Of a stretch of 64,000 bases of DNA, positions 52,057-61,345 are shown piece after piece (within the stretch, counting starts at the first letter, position 1; the number at the start of each line of letters is the position of its first letter). A program made the position numbers and the translations under genes. The stretch covers positions 62,001-126,000 of the forward strand of contig CAKUVD010000001.1 in the NCBI GenBank assembly GCA_934695325.1, read 5' to 3'. This stretch comes from an uncultured Bacteroidales bacterium. Its GTDB lineage: Bacteria; Bacteroidota; Bacteroidia; Bacteroidales; UBA932. The notes beneath the pieces were generated by a model. That model made no database searches and had not been told where the DNA came from. It worked only from the letters and a program-made list of their open reading frames with translations.

Positions 52057-54405
52057 CTAGAACTTGCTGAACGGAATGTTGTAGCCTATGAGGCCATTAT
52101 TCTGTGCAAGCATATATGCCTGCACACTCTTGCCGTCAGCACCCTTGGAGAGAAGCACATAACCTACTGACAAGTCATTATCAGCCATTACTGTCTTGCC
52201 TGTTGCGAATGAATATGGGGAAGTCATACCTTTCACACCATAGCCGGTACCGGCGGGACCACCTTTTGTTGCATCTCCCTTGACAAGGTCGCCCTCTCTG
52301 GAATCGAAAATAAAACCGCTTGCAAGAGTCCCGGCTGCAGGAACAGCTCCGACATTGGAGACAACAAGGCGAGATGTATATCTGTTCTGGCCTGCAGGAG
52401 ACTTGGCGTTTGCATACTGCACATTCTGCACGGCAACGAGGATGGTTCCGTTAATCTTGAGTGCATCCATACCCCACGTAGGGTTTGCATAGCCATTCTT
52501 TGGCCACCAATGTGAAGAAGGATTGGTGAATGTCAATGCTGAGGTTGAGTTCACCACATACACAGTAGCTTGATTATGGTTTCCTGAATTCCAAAGATAT
52601 TCAAGATCCTTAGGTGCAGCGACATCTGCAGGGTAGTTGAGAGGGACGACCGTGGACATCGCTCCGAATGAGGCGGTAGCACCGCTGCCAGGCCAATAGA
52701 CATAAGCCTTCGGCTCAAGTGCGCCATCCTTGACAAACTGGAACACAGGCCTGATATTCTTCCAAGATGCCGTGGCGATGACGGCATCCTTCGTAAGATC
52801 CCCGTATACTTTGACAGTATTATAGATATCGCAAGTATTGACTCCATTCACCCCATAAGGAGCATTCGCATACATAGCCCCCGTAAGAGACGCATAAATG
52901 AATGACGTAGGCTTCTGGTCTATACCGTTCTTCCATACATAGGCACGGACGACATCATTTGAGGTGTCCGTATCAATCGTAGAGGTATATGCAACCGCAA
53001 TCAAGTGCCCTGCATCATCGTTGGCGATGGCCCTGAACTCTCTGTCCGTGCAGTCTATTCCATCGACATTCACTTTAACATTCGGGAGATAATCACCTGT
53101 CATACGGTTATAAACAGGCATCTCTGCTATATTCTTGGCATTCGAGAGTATAAGGTAGTTACCTATGGCAGCCATTGAGAAATGTGCATCTTTAGTCATT
53201 CCGTGAGTCTCGTCAGTATATGGTTGGAAACCGAAGAGGCACTCAAGTTCAGACGAAGCGGCATCCTGAGCGATCGTCACTTTCTGAAGCACTGTTCCGT
53301 TTGAAGATTTAATGCTGACTTCAGCACTGCGTGCGTCTCCAGTATTTGCTTCAGCAATCAGCGTTACAGTATAATCCGCTGACTTCGTGGAAACGACTGA
53401 CAGCCAAGAAGCAGATGCCGGAATATCTACATTGAAATCATAATTAGTATTGAACGACATCGCAACTTCTCCGCCATATTTTCCGACAGTATAAGCAGTC
53501 GTGGACATAGTGAACACACCGGCCTCGAAATGGAGAGCCTTCATACAAGTCTTGTCACCTTTGTTGGCGAATACTAGAACCTTGCCGTCCACGAGAGGAG
53601 AAGGAGCGGTCACCTTGACCTTGCCCTCTGAGTCAGATGTCTTCACGACCTCGGCCTTGAAGCCATTCTCGGAGATGGTCTCGACAGTGACAGTATTGTC
53701 AGCGGCCGTGATGACATAAGGAATCTCGACTGTCTCACCGGCCTTGACGCCTATGCCTCCGGAGCGTGCGATGGAGAGCGCGAAGTTCTTCTCGCGAGGA
53801 AGCGTGATCTTGTAATTATCCTCGTCAAGGAATGTGATATAGACATTGTCATCATCATATTCTATCTTGTAGTTGGATGACACCGTGGCTCCGGTCTTGC
53901 CGAGACGCTCCCAGGTCTTCCCGTCATAAGAGACGCAGAGATAAGCCTCCTCGTCAATCTTGAACTGAGGTGTAGCCCCGTCCACCCTGAGCTTAGGGTC
54001 GGTGAAGTTGCCGTCAATAGTCCAGTACCAGACGCCGTCGGTATCCTGCTTAATGCTGACCACGGAGCCGTCCTTGCCTGCAGCGCCATTCGCTCCGTCC
54101 TTGCCGTCCAGACCATCAGAGCCGTCTCTTCCGTTACGGATTTCCACTGTTCCGCTCTGCGTGAACATTATGGCGTATCCCACCTGGACACCGCCTTCCA
54201 TAATAGGAGTGACACCTGTCACATAATCCTTGTTCTGGATAGCCTTTACGAGAGTCTGGAGCTCATCCATCTGTGTCTGGAGCTTTTCCAGGGCCGTGAC
54301 TCTGTTCTCAAGGTTATCCACCCTGTCCTTAAGATTGGTGTCGTCATACTGAGAGCAAGAGAATGCCATCAGAGCTGAAACGACAGCGAAAAATAACTTT
54401 TTCAT
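52057..54405 (-). CDS. Surface glycan-binding-type lipoprotein with coiled coil, collagen-like and BACON parts
   Basis: A protein of 782 residues with lipobox LMAFSCSQ. In order: a coiled coil (about 22-58: LKDRVDNLENRVTALEKL), a short run of seven collagen-like Gly-X-Y triplets (GRDGSDGLDGKDGANG...), a DUF4988-like beta part, a BACON-like domain (about 295-380, SASWLSVVSTKSADYTVT), and a C-terminal ~400-residue region shared with the next gene (FSMAAIGNYLILSN, SGFIFDSREGDLVKGDA, LIGYNIPF). It lies between SusCD and GH20 and probably binds the glycan at the cell surface. No enzyme motif is evident. Confidence 0.72.
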   Translation of the reverse strand: MKKLFFAVVSALMAFSCSQYDDTNLKDRVDNLENRVTALEKLQTQMDELQTLVKAIQNKDYVTGVTPIMEGGVQVGYAIMFTQSGTVEIRNGRDGSDGLDGKDGANGAAGKDGSVVSIKQDTDGVWYWTIDGNFTDPKLRVDGATPQFKIDEEAYLCVSYDGKTWERLGKTGATVSSNYKIEYDDDNVYITFLDEDNYKITLPREKNFALSIARSGGIGVKAGETVEIPYVITAADNTVTVETISENGFKAEVVKTSDSEGKVKVTAPSPLVDGKVLVFANKGDKTCMKALHFEAGVFTMSTTAYTVGKYGGEVAMSFNTNYDFNVDIPASASWLSVVSTKSADYTVTLIAEANTGDARSAEVSIKSSNGTVLQKVTIAQDAASSELECLFGFQPYTDETHGMTKDAHFSMAAIGNYLILSNAKNIAEMPVYNRMTGDYLPNVKVNVDGIDCTDREFRAIANDDAGHLIAVAYTSTIDTDTSNDVVRAYVWKNGIDQKPTSFIYASLTGAMYANAPYGVNGVNTCDIYNTVKVYGDLTKDAVIATASWKNIRPVFQFVKDGALEPKAYVYWPGSGATASFGAMSTVVPLNYPADVAAPKDLEYLWNSGNHNQATVYVVNSTSALTFTNPSSHWWPKNGYANPTWGMDALKINGTILVAVQNVQYANAKSPAGQNRYTSRLVVSNVGAVPAAGTLASGFIFDSREGDLVKGDATKGGPAGTGYGVKGMTSPYSFATGKTVMADNDLSVGYVLLSKGADGKSVQAYMLAQNNGLIGYNIPFSKF

Positions 54406-54431
54406 CTTTCAATTATTTTAGTATTATTAAA

Positions 54432-56357
54432 TTACATATCATATCTTGTGATTTCATATCCAAGTATGCCGGCATTCGCAGTGAACATATACACCTGGAC
54501 TACATTGCCGTCGGCACTCTCCACGAAAATGACGTCACCGCGCTTTGTGGCATTGTCCCCTCCGAACTTGCCGTCGGAAGCGACGAACGGATATGTAGAG
54601 GTCATTCCGGACGGAGAATATCCAGTACCCGTAGGGCCGCCCTTGGAAGCGTCACCGTGCTCAAGGTCACCTTCACGTGAATCGAACAGGAACCCGCTCT
54701 GGAGCGAAGTCTTGGTCGGTGCCATACCGATGTTGGCGACATATAGCCTATGTCCCCAGATACCGCTGGACAGATTACCGTTGGACACGGCGAGAAGCCT
54801 TGTACCGTTGAATTCGGTGACATCCACTCCCCTGAGGTTCTTCGTATAGTCATAGTTTCCACCTGAAGCCCACCAATGAGTCTTAGGAGCGTCAAACACG
54901 AGAGAACCAGCCGGAACACCTGTGCTGTAGCCGATCTGAGGTCTGAAATCACCGTTGATGACATAAGCGAGAGGCGATTCTGTATTCAACGGAATTGCCT
55001 TGGAAGAATTCTTGGTGGAAAGCCAGAATGCCTTTCCGTCACTATATGGGCAGAACTGCTCGACGGTCTGGAACTTGCCGTTGTTGAAGTAGAAGGCAAA
55101 CACTCTTGCGACGGCAGCCTCAGTAGAGGTAATCACGGCACGGCCGCTTGAGAGACTTCCCTTGATGCCCATCTGATTGAACAGCTCGGTAGCCTTGGAA
55201 GCCAGCTTGTTCATTTCCGCACTCGTGATGCTGAGATTCATAATCTCCTCCGGAGCGGAGTCTATGCCGTTTTTCCAATAATACACCTTTATGGCAGGGT
55301 CGGTCTTCACGTAATCCCAGCCGTTGGCCTTGGTGACGTCGGTCTGCTCCTTGGTGCAGGTATATGTCACGGCTACGAGGTTGCCGTCATCATCTGTGGA
55401 GATGGCCCTGAGTTCCCTGCTCGCATCCACGCCGGATGTATTCACGGTAACTTCAGTAAGATGCCTGCCTGAGAAGCGGTTGAAAACCGCCATCTTGCTG
55501 GCGTCATTCTTATTGCTTACAATCAGATAATTTCCGACTGCGGCGATAGAGCAGTTCGCATCAGCCTCGAAGCCGAGTCCATCGGCACCGGTGCACTGGA
55601 TTCCGAAGAGCGCCGAAACATATCCGATCTGACCGGAAGGAAGGACAGCCGGAGACTCGATGGAAACCTCATAGACAGTCTTGGAAGCGCCGTCCTGAGA
55701 GAACACATAGATTTCCTTGATGGCATTAAGGTCTACCGTTCCGGTCTGTCTGTCATAGCCTGCAGCCTCGATGGTGGCCCACGGCGCAGGAGTGAGTTTT
55801 ACAGACTGGAGGGCAGCCTCCACCGCACCGGAAGTCTTGAGAACTGTGAGTTTTCCCTTAGGGTTGTCAGCAGTCGGTTCAGTGATGCTGAACACAGCGC
55901 GTACATCCTCGTCTGTGAGAGCCGCCCCGTCAAGACTTGAATCATCAGACTTCTTGCGCAAGGCCCTGAACGTATAAGGCTTCCGCACACCGTCCTCATA
56001 CACGAGAGTGCTGACGAACACCTTTCCGTCCGACATATCGTGGATACCGCTTATTCCAGGCTCGAATTTGGCCCCGAGCGGCATTGTGGCGCGTATCTTC
56101 AGTTCAGAAAGATCCGACATTATCTCCTCCGTATCACTGATATAATAAGGGATATTGAACGTGACGGTGTAGTCTTCATCATTGACCACGGCATCATATT
56201 CCTGACTATTCTGAAGCAATGTACCCTTTATGGTCAGATTCATCACGTTACCGTTGTTCTCCCTGACGAGTTCATCAGGCTTGTGACATCCGGTGAAGAG
56301 CATCGGAAGGACAGCGGCCGCAAATATAATTCTACTGAGTTTCATATTCTGTTTCAT
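54432..56357 (-). CDS. DUF5018-like surface lipoprotein, paralogue of the downstream gene
   Basis: A protein of 641 residues with lipobox LMLFTGCHK. The N-terminal 210 residues carry two DUF5018-like beta domains (VNDEDYTVTFNIPYYI, FRALRKKSDDSS). The C-terminal ~430 residues share a domain with the 782-residue neighbour (SIAAVGNYLIVSN, SGFLFDSREGDLEHGDA, GILGYEITRY). Genes at this place, right after susD, usually encode surface glycan-binding proteins. The start is ATG 56357 or 56345. Confidence 0.75.
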   Translation of the reverse strand: MKQNMKLSRIIFAAAVLPMLFTGCHKPDELVRENNGNVMNLTIKGTLLQNSQEYDAVVNDEDYTVTFNIPYYISDTEEIMSDLSELKIRATMPLGAKFEPGISGIHDMSDGKVFVSTLVYEDGVRKPYTFRALRKKSDDSSLDGAALTDEDVRAVFSITEPTADNPKGKLTVLKTSGAVEAALQSVKLTPAPWATIEAAGYDRQTGTVDLNAIKEIYVFSQDGASKTVYEVSIESPAVLPSGQIGYVSALFGIQCTGADGLGFEADANCSIAAVGNYLIVSNKNDASKMAVFNRFSGRHLTEVTVNTSGVDASRELRAISTDDDGNLVAVTYTCTKEQTDVTKANGWDYVKTDPAIKVYYWKNGIDSAPEEIMNLSITSAEMNKLASKATELFNQMGIKGSLSSGRAVITSTEAAVARVFAFYFNNGKFQTVEQFCPYSDGKAFWLSTKNSSKAIPLNTESPLAYVINGDFRPQIGYSTGVPAGSLVFDAPKTHWWASGGNYDYTKNLRGVDVTEFNGTRLLAVSNGNLSSGIWGHRLYVANIGMAPTKTSLQSGFLFDSREGDLEHGDASKGGPTGTGYSPSGMTSTYPFVASDGKFGGDNATKRGDVIFVESADGNVVQVYMFTANAGILGYEITRYDM

Positions 56358-56366
56358 AATTATAGG

Positions 56367-58073
56367 TTACTTCCACAGATCGTTCTGTTCGCACAATGTA
56401 TTGTTCCTGAGCTCTCCATAAGGTATAGGGAAAATGCTCATACGCTCAGGGAAGAGACGATCCTGCGTGTCACATTCCACTCTGTTGTATTTGAGGGTTC
56501 CATCGGCGTTCTTTACTATCTCGATGGCGTGAAGACGCTTTCCGTTCAGAGTCTTGGAAGCGATGCCCCATCTGACGAGATCGAAGTATCTATGCCCCTC
56601 GAGACCGAGTTCGCAGACGCGTTCCTTGCTGAGATCCTCCAGATACTCATTCCAAGAGGTCTTTGTATCACGTCCAGGCATACCGACACGGTCGCGGACC
56701 GCATTGAGGTCAATGTAAGCCTGACCGAATTCTCCCTTGCGGGCATAAGCCTCAGAGCGGATGAGATAAATCTCCGGAAGCCTCATCTCCACCCAGTACT
56801 GTCCGCTGAGTATACTCGTGAAGTTAATCTTCCTGCTGTCGCTCAAGAACTTGCGGATAATGTATCCGGTAGTTGTCTTGTGGACATTATCCTGACCGCT
56901 TGTCGCAAATGGCATATAGTTCCCGCTATCCTTGGAAAGATCGAGAGTCCTGCCGAGCCACGTAGCGCCGTTATAGAGTATGGAGGCATAGAATCTCGGA
57001 TCACGGTTGGCGTAAGGGGCGTTGCCGTATGAAGCGAGGTTGTCCCAGTCGAATGATTCCCACTTGTCACCTACCTTGATGTCGAACATCGACGCATATT
57101 CGTCAGTAGGAGTAGCCGCGGCACCGACGCCGGAATTAGGGAAACCAAGCACCGCATCGTCACCTGGGGCACAGAAATAGTTGTTGAAGCTATGCTGTCT
57201 GGCGCTTCCGCCGCCGGTTCCCTGCTGGAAATACACAGCCAGTATGAGTTCGCTGTTGCCGACGGTGGTGAAGATCTTGTTATAGTTGTCCACGGTATTG
57301 CCCGGAAGAAGGCTATATCCGAGCTTGAGCACCTCATCGCAAGCATTGATGGCATCATCCCAGCGCTCCCCATACAGAGCAGCCCTGGCCTTCATTCCGA
57401 GAGCGGCGCCCTTGGTCACACGGCCTGTCTCGGACGCCTCCCACGAAACCGGAAGGTCTTCGGCTGCCTTAGTGTATTCATTGATTATGAAATCATAACA
57501 TTCAGCCTTGCTAGAACGGGCCTTCGCCCTGTCATTCGGGCCGTCCACATAATCTTCCGCGACACGGAGAATGACGCCGCCGTGACGCGCCACGAGCTCC
57601 TGATAAGCAAAAGCCCTGAGGAAACGAACCTCTGCGGTCCTTATCTTCACTTGCGCCTGATCCAGTTTGTCGGCGAAGCCGTGGTTAATGTCATAGAAGT
57701 ACTCGTTCAACTGGCGGATATATGTGTACATCGTAGACCAGTTGCTGCGATAGTTACTGTTCACAGTAACATAGTTAGGGTCATAGAACGCTCTGTTCAC
57801 CTGACCTTTGTCACCCCACCAGGAATACTTGAGGAGTTCGGACACTCCGTCATCCATCAAATAGCCCATAGCGATGTCGGCGTTGGAATAGAGAACCGGA
57901 TAGAGGCCTTTCACATACAGATCCATATTCTCCACCGAAGAATAAGCGACATCCTCGCCATACCATCCTGTAGGATCCAGGTCCATAACGTTGCACGATG
58001 ATACCGCAACAACGCCTGCCGCCATCCCTATCAATGTTTTTCTAAATATCTTGTTCATATTCATCTTCTTCAT
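56367..58073 (-). CDS. SusD/RagB family glycan-binding lipoprotein
   Basis: A protein of 568 residues with lipobox GVVAVSSCNV. The TPR-rich fold shows FLRAFAYQELVARHGGVIL, AALYGERWDDAINACDEVL and the C-terminal WVEMRLPEIYLIRSEAY and ERVCELGLEGHRYFDLVRWG. It caps the SusC transporter and delivers oligosaccharide. Its ATG shares one base with the SusC stop (TAATG). The end NNTLCEQNDLWK is family-typical. Confidence 0.96.
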   Translation of the reverse strand: MKKMNMNKIFRKTLIGMAAGVVAVSSCNVMDLDPTGWYGEDVAYSSVENMDLYVKGLYPVLYSNADIAMGYLMDDGVSELLKYSWWGDKGQVNRAFYDPNYVTVNSNYRSNWSTMYTYIRQLNEYFYDINHGFADKLDQAQVKIRTAEVRFLRAFAYQELVARHGGVILRVAEDYVDGPNDRAKARSSKAECYDFIINEYTKAAEDLPVSWEASETGRVTKGAALGMKARAALYGERWDDAINACDEVLKLGYSLLPGNTVDNYNKIFTTVGNSELILAVYFQQGTGGGSARQHSFNNYFCAPGDDAVLGFPNSGVGAAATPTDEYASMFDIKVGDKWESFDWDNLASYGNAPYANRDPRFYASILYNGATWLGRTLDLSKDSGNYMPFATSGQDNVHKTTTGYIIRKFLSDSRKINFTSILSGQYWVEMRLPEIYLIRSEAYARKGEFGQAYIDLNAVRDRVGMPGRDTKTSWNEYLEDLSKERVCELGLEGHRYFDLVRWGIASKTLNGKRLHAIEIVKNADGTLKYNRVECDTQDRLFPERMSIFPIPYGELRNNTLCEQNDLWK

Positions 58074-61000
58074 TAGAATGATAAATCAAGTCCGAAGCTG
58101 ACAGTCCTCTGCTGAGGATAGTAGCCTGTAATGACGTTCTGGCTTTCCGGATCGAGGTACTTGAACTGAGTGAATGTCAAGAGGTTCGTTCCAGTCGCAT
58201 AGATACGGAGCCTGTCGATGCGTACCTTGCTCATCCATTTGGACGGGAAGGTATATCCGATAGTCGCGTTCTTAAGACGGAGGTAAGCGCCGTTGCGTTT
58301 CCAGAAATCGGAAAGAAGTCCGTTGTTGGAGTAAGAGGCCTTGTTCACTGACAGCCTAGGGAACTCGGCATCAGTATGATCAGGTGTCCAGCTGCCCTCC
58401 ACGAGGTAGAGAGGAGCGTTGTCATAATTCGCATACCACGGAACAGTGAGCGGTGTGAGGTCAGTCACTCCAGAGAAGTTCGACCACGAACCCATCAGCA
58501 TCTTGTCGCTGAGGGCCGCGCCCTGGAACTGAACGGAGAAGTCAAGTCCTTTCCAGTCCATATCAAACTGAAGGGAGAACATCATCTCAGGCATAGGGCT
58601 CTTCGCAATCTTTACCATATCCTCTGAATTGATCTGGCCGTCACCGTTGATGTCCACATACTTGATGTCACCGAGACGAGGCGTCACGTTCGCCGGCTTA
58701 GGAGCATTGTCGATCTCTTCCTGTGTCTGGAAGAGTCCGTCAGACTTATAGCCCCAGATGGAGCCGACAGAAGCCCCGAGTACACTCTGCCACGGAAGGA
58801 CATTGTCGCTCTGCTTCTTCCTGAGGATGCGGTTGTGCGCATAAGTGAATGTCCCGGTAAGTCCATAATTGACCTTACCGACTCTGTTGCGATGACGCAC
58901 GATGAGATCCACTCCCCTGTTGTCAAACGCTCCGGAGTTCTCCTGTGTCGGATAATGTCCGCCGAGGGAAGGTGGGAACACGCTGCTGATGCTGTTCAGG
59001 ATGTTGTATGTATATTTATAGAAGTAGTCGGCCTCGATGCTGAGCTTGCCTTTCCATACGCTCAGGTCAAATCCTATGTTGGTGGAACGGAGACGCTCCC
59101 AGGTCAAGTCCTCAAACGGATAGGAGACGGCATTGTACAGCGTGTTCTGCGCAGTAGGAGTGCTGCCGAAAGCCACATTGTTCTGAGACCAGCTGTAGCT
59201 CTTCCTGTACTGGTATGCGCTTACGTTCTTGGCGCCCAGAGTACCCACGGAAGCGCGGAGCTTGAACATATCTATCTTAGGAAGAGCGTTCTTGAAGAAC
59301 TTCTCCTTGGACATCACCCAGCCAAGCGACGCAGACGGGAAGAAGCCCCATCTGTGATCCTTGTGGAAGAGGTACGAGCCATCATAGCGCGCTGAGAACT
59401 CCAACAGATATTTGTCTGCATAGATATAATTCAGCCTGCCGACATAGCCGGCCTGTGCATCGTGTCCGTAAGATTCGGAGTTCTGAGCGGTAGCAGAGTT
59501 ACCGAAGTTAAGGTAAGGAAGGTCGAACAGAGCGAAGTCCCTGCGCGAGCCGGAGAACACGCTGCTGTTGTTCTTCGTCTGCTCGTACAGGAAGAGAGCG
59601 CCTACAGTATGCTTCCCGAAAGTCTGGTTATATGAAATCTGAGGGCGGAGCACAAGCTGCTGGCTCTTCTGCTCACCCTTATACATATTTCCGTCCTGAG
59701 TGAGGTTGGCGGCATTCACCAAGGAGTAGGATGTACTTCCGAAAGAATCCGGAGCAAGCACCTGGTATGTATATGAGAATGTCTTGCTCTCAAGGTCTCT
59801 CCAGTCCCAGCTGAAGAACATTGAAGCCTTCAAGCCCTTGAGAAACGGGAATGAATACTCGACGCGCGCAGACGTCTCAAGTTTGAGGTTCCTGGAAGAA
59901 TTGAATCCGGAATTTGCGGAGCCATAGATAGGGTTGGCCGCATTGGATACGGTACGGTATCCTGACACAGGCTGACCGTTGATTTCCTTAGGCACGAAAG
60001 GAAGAGAGTACAACATCTGATGGAAGATGCTGTATGACTTCTGATTCTCATAAGAGTATGAGCCCGGGATATATGCGTCAGCGACATAGCCGCCTATGTT
60101 CAGGGCTACCTTCAAGTTGTCGAAAGGTGTCGCCTCGACATTTGAACGGAACGAACCTTTCTGATAGTTGTGGTCGTCAATGATACCGTTCTGGCTGAGG
60201 AATCCGCCGCTTATGAAGTATCTTACCTTCTTGTTGCCGCCGTTCACCGAGACACTGTGCTGGTGCATAGTGGTGGTACGGTACAATGTCGATGACCAGT
60301 CAGTGTTCTCCAAGCCGTCATTCGGATCGCCGTTGCAGGTCATATCTATCTGCTCCTGCGTGAAGTACGGATCGTTGCCGTCAAGAACGCGGCCGAGGTT
60401 ATAGTACTGCATATACTGAGTGCCGTTCATCATCTTAGGCAACGCTGTCGCGTGTGACAATGTGACGCTTCCGCTGTAGCTTACGCTTGCCTTTCCCTCA
60501 GTACCGCTCTTGGTAGTGATGAGGATGACACCTGCGCCTCCGTCCATACCATAGACGGCGCAGGCTGCGGCGTCCTTCAGCACGGAGATGGACTCGATGT
60601 CATGGGCGTCCACACTTCTCATAGTACGCTTCACGCCGTCCACAAGGACAAGCGGACTCGTTCCCTGATAAGAGGAGTAGCCGCGGACGAGCATCGTGAC
60701 GTCATCGGAGCCCGGCTGCCCCAGAGACTGCTGTGACACGATGCCCGGGAGTTTTCCGACAAGCGCCTGGGACACGTTGCTGGCCGTGGTCTTAAGGATT
60801 TCCTCCTGTGTGACCGCTGCCACGGAACCTGTAAGGTGAGCCTTCTTCTGTGTGCCGTAACCCACCACGACCACCTCGTCAAGAGTGTTCTTGTCTTCAC
60901 GCATAACGACATTTATGACTTTCTGTCCATTGACGTCGCGCTCTTCAGTGATATAACTCAATGAACTGTAGACAAGCACATCAGACTTTCCGGCTGATAT

Positions 61001-61222
61001 GGAATAACGCCCATCAAGTTCACTTACTACACCCTTTGTAGTGTTCTTGATGTAGATGCTTACTCCCGGCATAGGAGCTCCCGTCTCATCAGTTACCTTG
61101 CCGGTGACGACATTCTGGGCGAAGCCTGCCACTGCAGAGATGCAGAACAGCACCATAGCGGAAAGGAGTGTCTTTCCCGCCGAGAACGTCCTCTTGGCTT
61201 TACTTTTAGTGTAAGAATTCAT
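58073..61222 (-). CDS. SusC/RagA family TonB-dependent outer membrane transporter
   Basis: A protein of 1049 residues. The signal peptide ends near AVAGFAQ. A carboxypeptidase-like domain follows (VVTGKVTDETGAPMPGVSIY), then the TonB box and plug (DEVVVVGYGTQKKAHLTG, VLVDGVKRTMRSVD), and a 22-strand barrel closing with QRTVSFGLDLSF. The start is ATG 61222 (MNSYTKSK); the frame continues 26 codons upstream but passes through the promoter. Together with SusD it imports a large oligosaccharide. Confidence 0.97.
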   Translation of the reverse strand: MNSYTKSKAKRTFSAGKTLLSAMVLFCISAVAGFAQNVVTGKVTDETGAPMPGVSIYIKNTTKGVVSELDGRYSISAGKSDVLVYSSLSYITEERDVNGQKVINVVMREDKNTLDEVVVVGYGTQKKAHLTGSVAAVTQEEILKTTASNVSQALVGKLPGIVSQQSLGQPGSDDVTMLVRGYSSYQGTSPLVLVDGVKRTMRSVDAHDIESISVLKDAAACAVYGMDGGAGVILITTKSGTEGKASVSYSGSVTLSHATALPKMMNGTQYMQYYNLGRVLDGNDPYFTQEQIDMTCNGDPNDGLENTDWSSTLYRTTTMHQHSVSVNGGNKKVRYFISGGFLSQNGIIDDHNYQKGSFRSNVEATPFDNLKVALNIGGYVADAYIPGSYSYENQKSYSIFHQMLYSLPFVPKEINGQPVSGYRTVSNAANPIYGSANSGFNSSRNLKLETSARVEYSFPFLKGLKASMFFSWDWRDLESKTFSYTYQVLAPDSFGSTSYSLVNAANLTQDGNMYKGEQKSQQLVLRPQISYNQTFGKHTVGALFLYEQTKNNSSVFSGSRRDFALFDLPYLNFGNSATAQNSESYGHDAQAGYVGRLNYIYADKYLLEFSARYDGSYLFHKDHRWGFFPSASLGWVMSKEKFFKNALPKIDMFKLRASVGTLGAKNVSAYQYRKSYSWSQNNVAFGSTPTAQNTLYNAVSYPFEDLTWERLRSTNIGFDLSVWKGKLSIEADYFYKYTYNILNSISSVFPPSLGGHYPTQENSGAFDNRGVDLIVRHRNRVGKVNYGLTGTFTYAHNRILRKKQSDNVLPWQSVLGASVGSIWGYKSDGLFQTQEEIDNAPKPANVTPRLGDIKYVDINGDGQINSEDMVKIAKSPMPEMMFSLQFDMDWKGLDFSVQFQGAALSDKMLMGSWSNFSGVTDLTPLTVPWYANYDNAPLYLVEGSWTPDHTDAEFPRLSVNKASYSNNGLLSDFWKRNGAYLRLKNATIGYTFPSKWMSKVRIDRLRIYATGTNLLTFTQFKYLDPESQNVITGYYPQQRTVSFGLDLSF

Positions 61223-61297
61223 TTGGTATATAATTAACAATAATTGAGTCCATACTATAAGGCTTGGAATCTTAAGCAGCTTCTTAATAGCCAACCA

Positions 61298-61305
61298 CAA
61301 ATTTA
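61298..61305 (-). promoter_or_regulatory. Bacteroidota -7 box of the SusC operon
   Basis: The minus strand reads TAAATTTG, an exact TAnnTTTG match, 76 bp before the SusC ATG. The -33 position has no TTTG and is instead occupied by the direct repeat at 61325-61342, typical of an activator-dependent promoter. Confidence 0.55.
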
Positions 61306-61324
61306 AACGTTATTACCCCTATTT

Positions 61325-61342
61325 TTTACGCAGATTTACGCA
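61325..61342 (-). promoter_or_regulatory. Direct-repeat operator, likely for the AraC/XylR-type regulator
   Basis: Two identical 8-base units, TTTACGCA on the plus strand, at 61325-61332 and 61335-61342, are spaced exactly 10 bp, one helical turn. They lie 19 bp upstream of the -7 box and just past the regulator's stop codon. AraC-type proteins bind such direct repeats with their two helix-turn-helix units. Assignment to this regulator is inference. Confidence 0.55.
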
Positions 61343-61345
61343 AAT

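Noticed and set aside
54050..54120. DNA tandem repeat in the 782-residue lipoprotein gene
   Set aside because: The repetition is at protein level (seven Gly-X-Y triplets) and the codons vary, so it is a short collagen-like segment rather than a DNA repeat array.
56040..57032. A 330-codon open frame on the plus strand
   Set aside because: It spans the junction of two well supported minus-strand genes (DUF5018-like and SusD) and has no promoter or motif.
61223..61300. N-terminal extension of SusC by 26 codons
   Set aside because: The extension crosses the -7 promoter box. The ATG at 61222 gives the usual SusC signal peptide.
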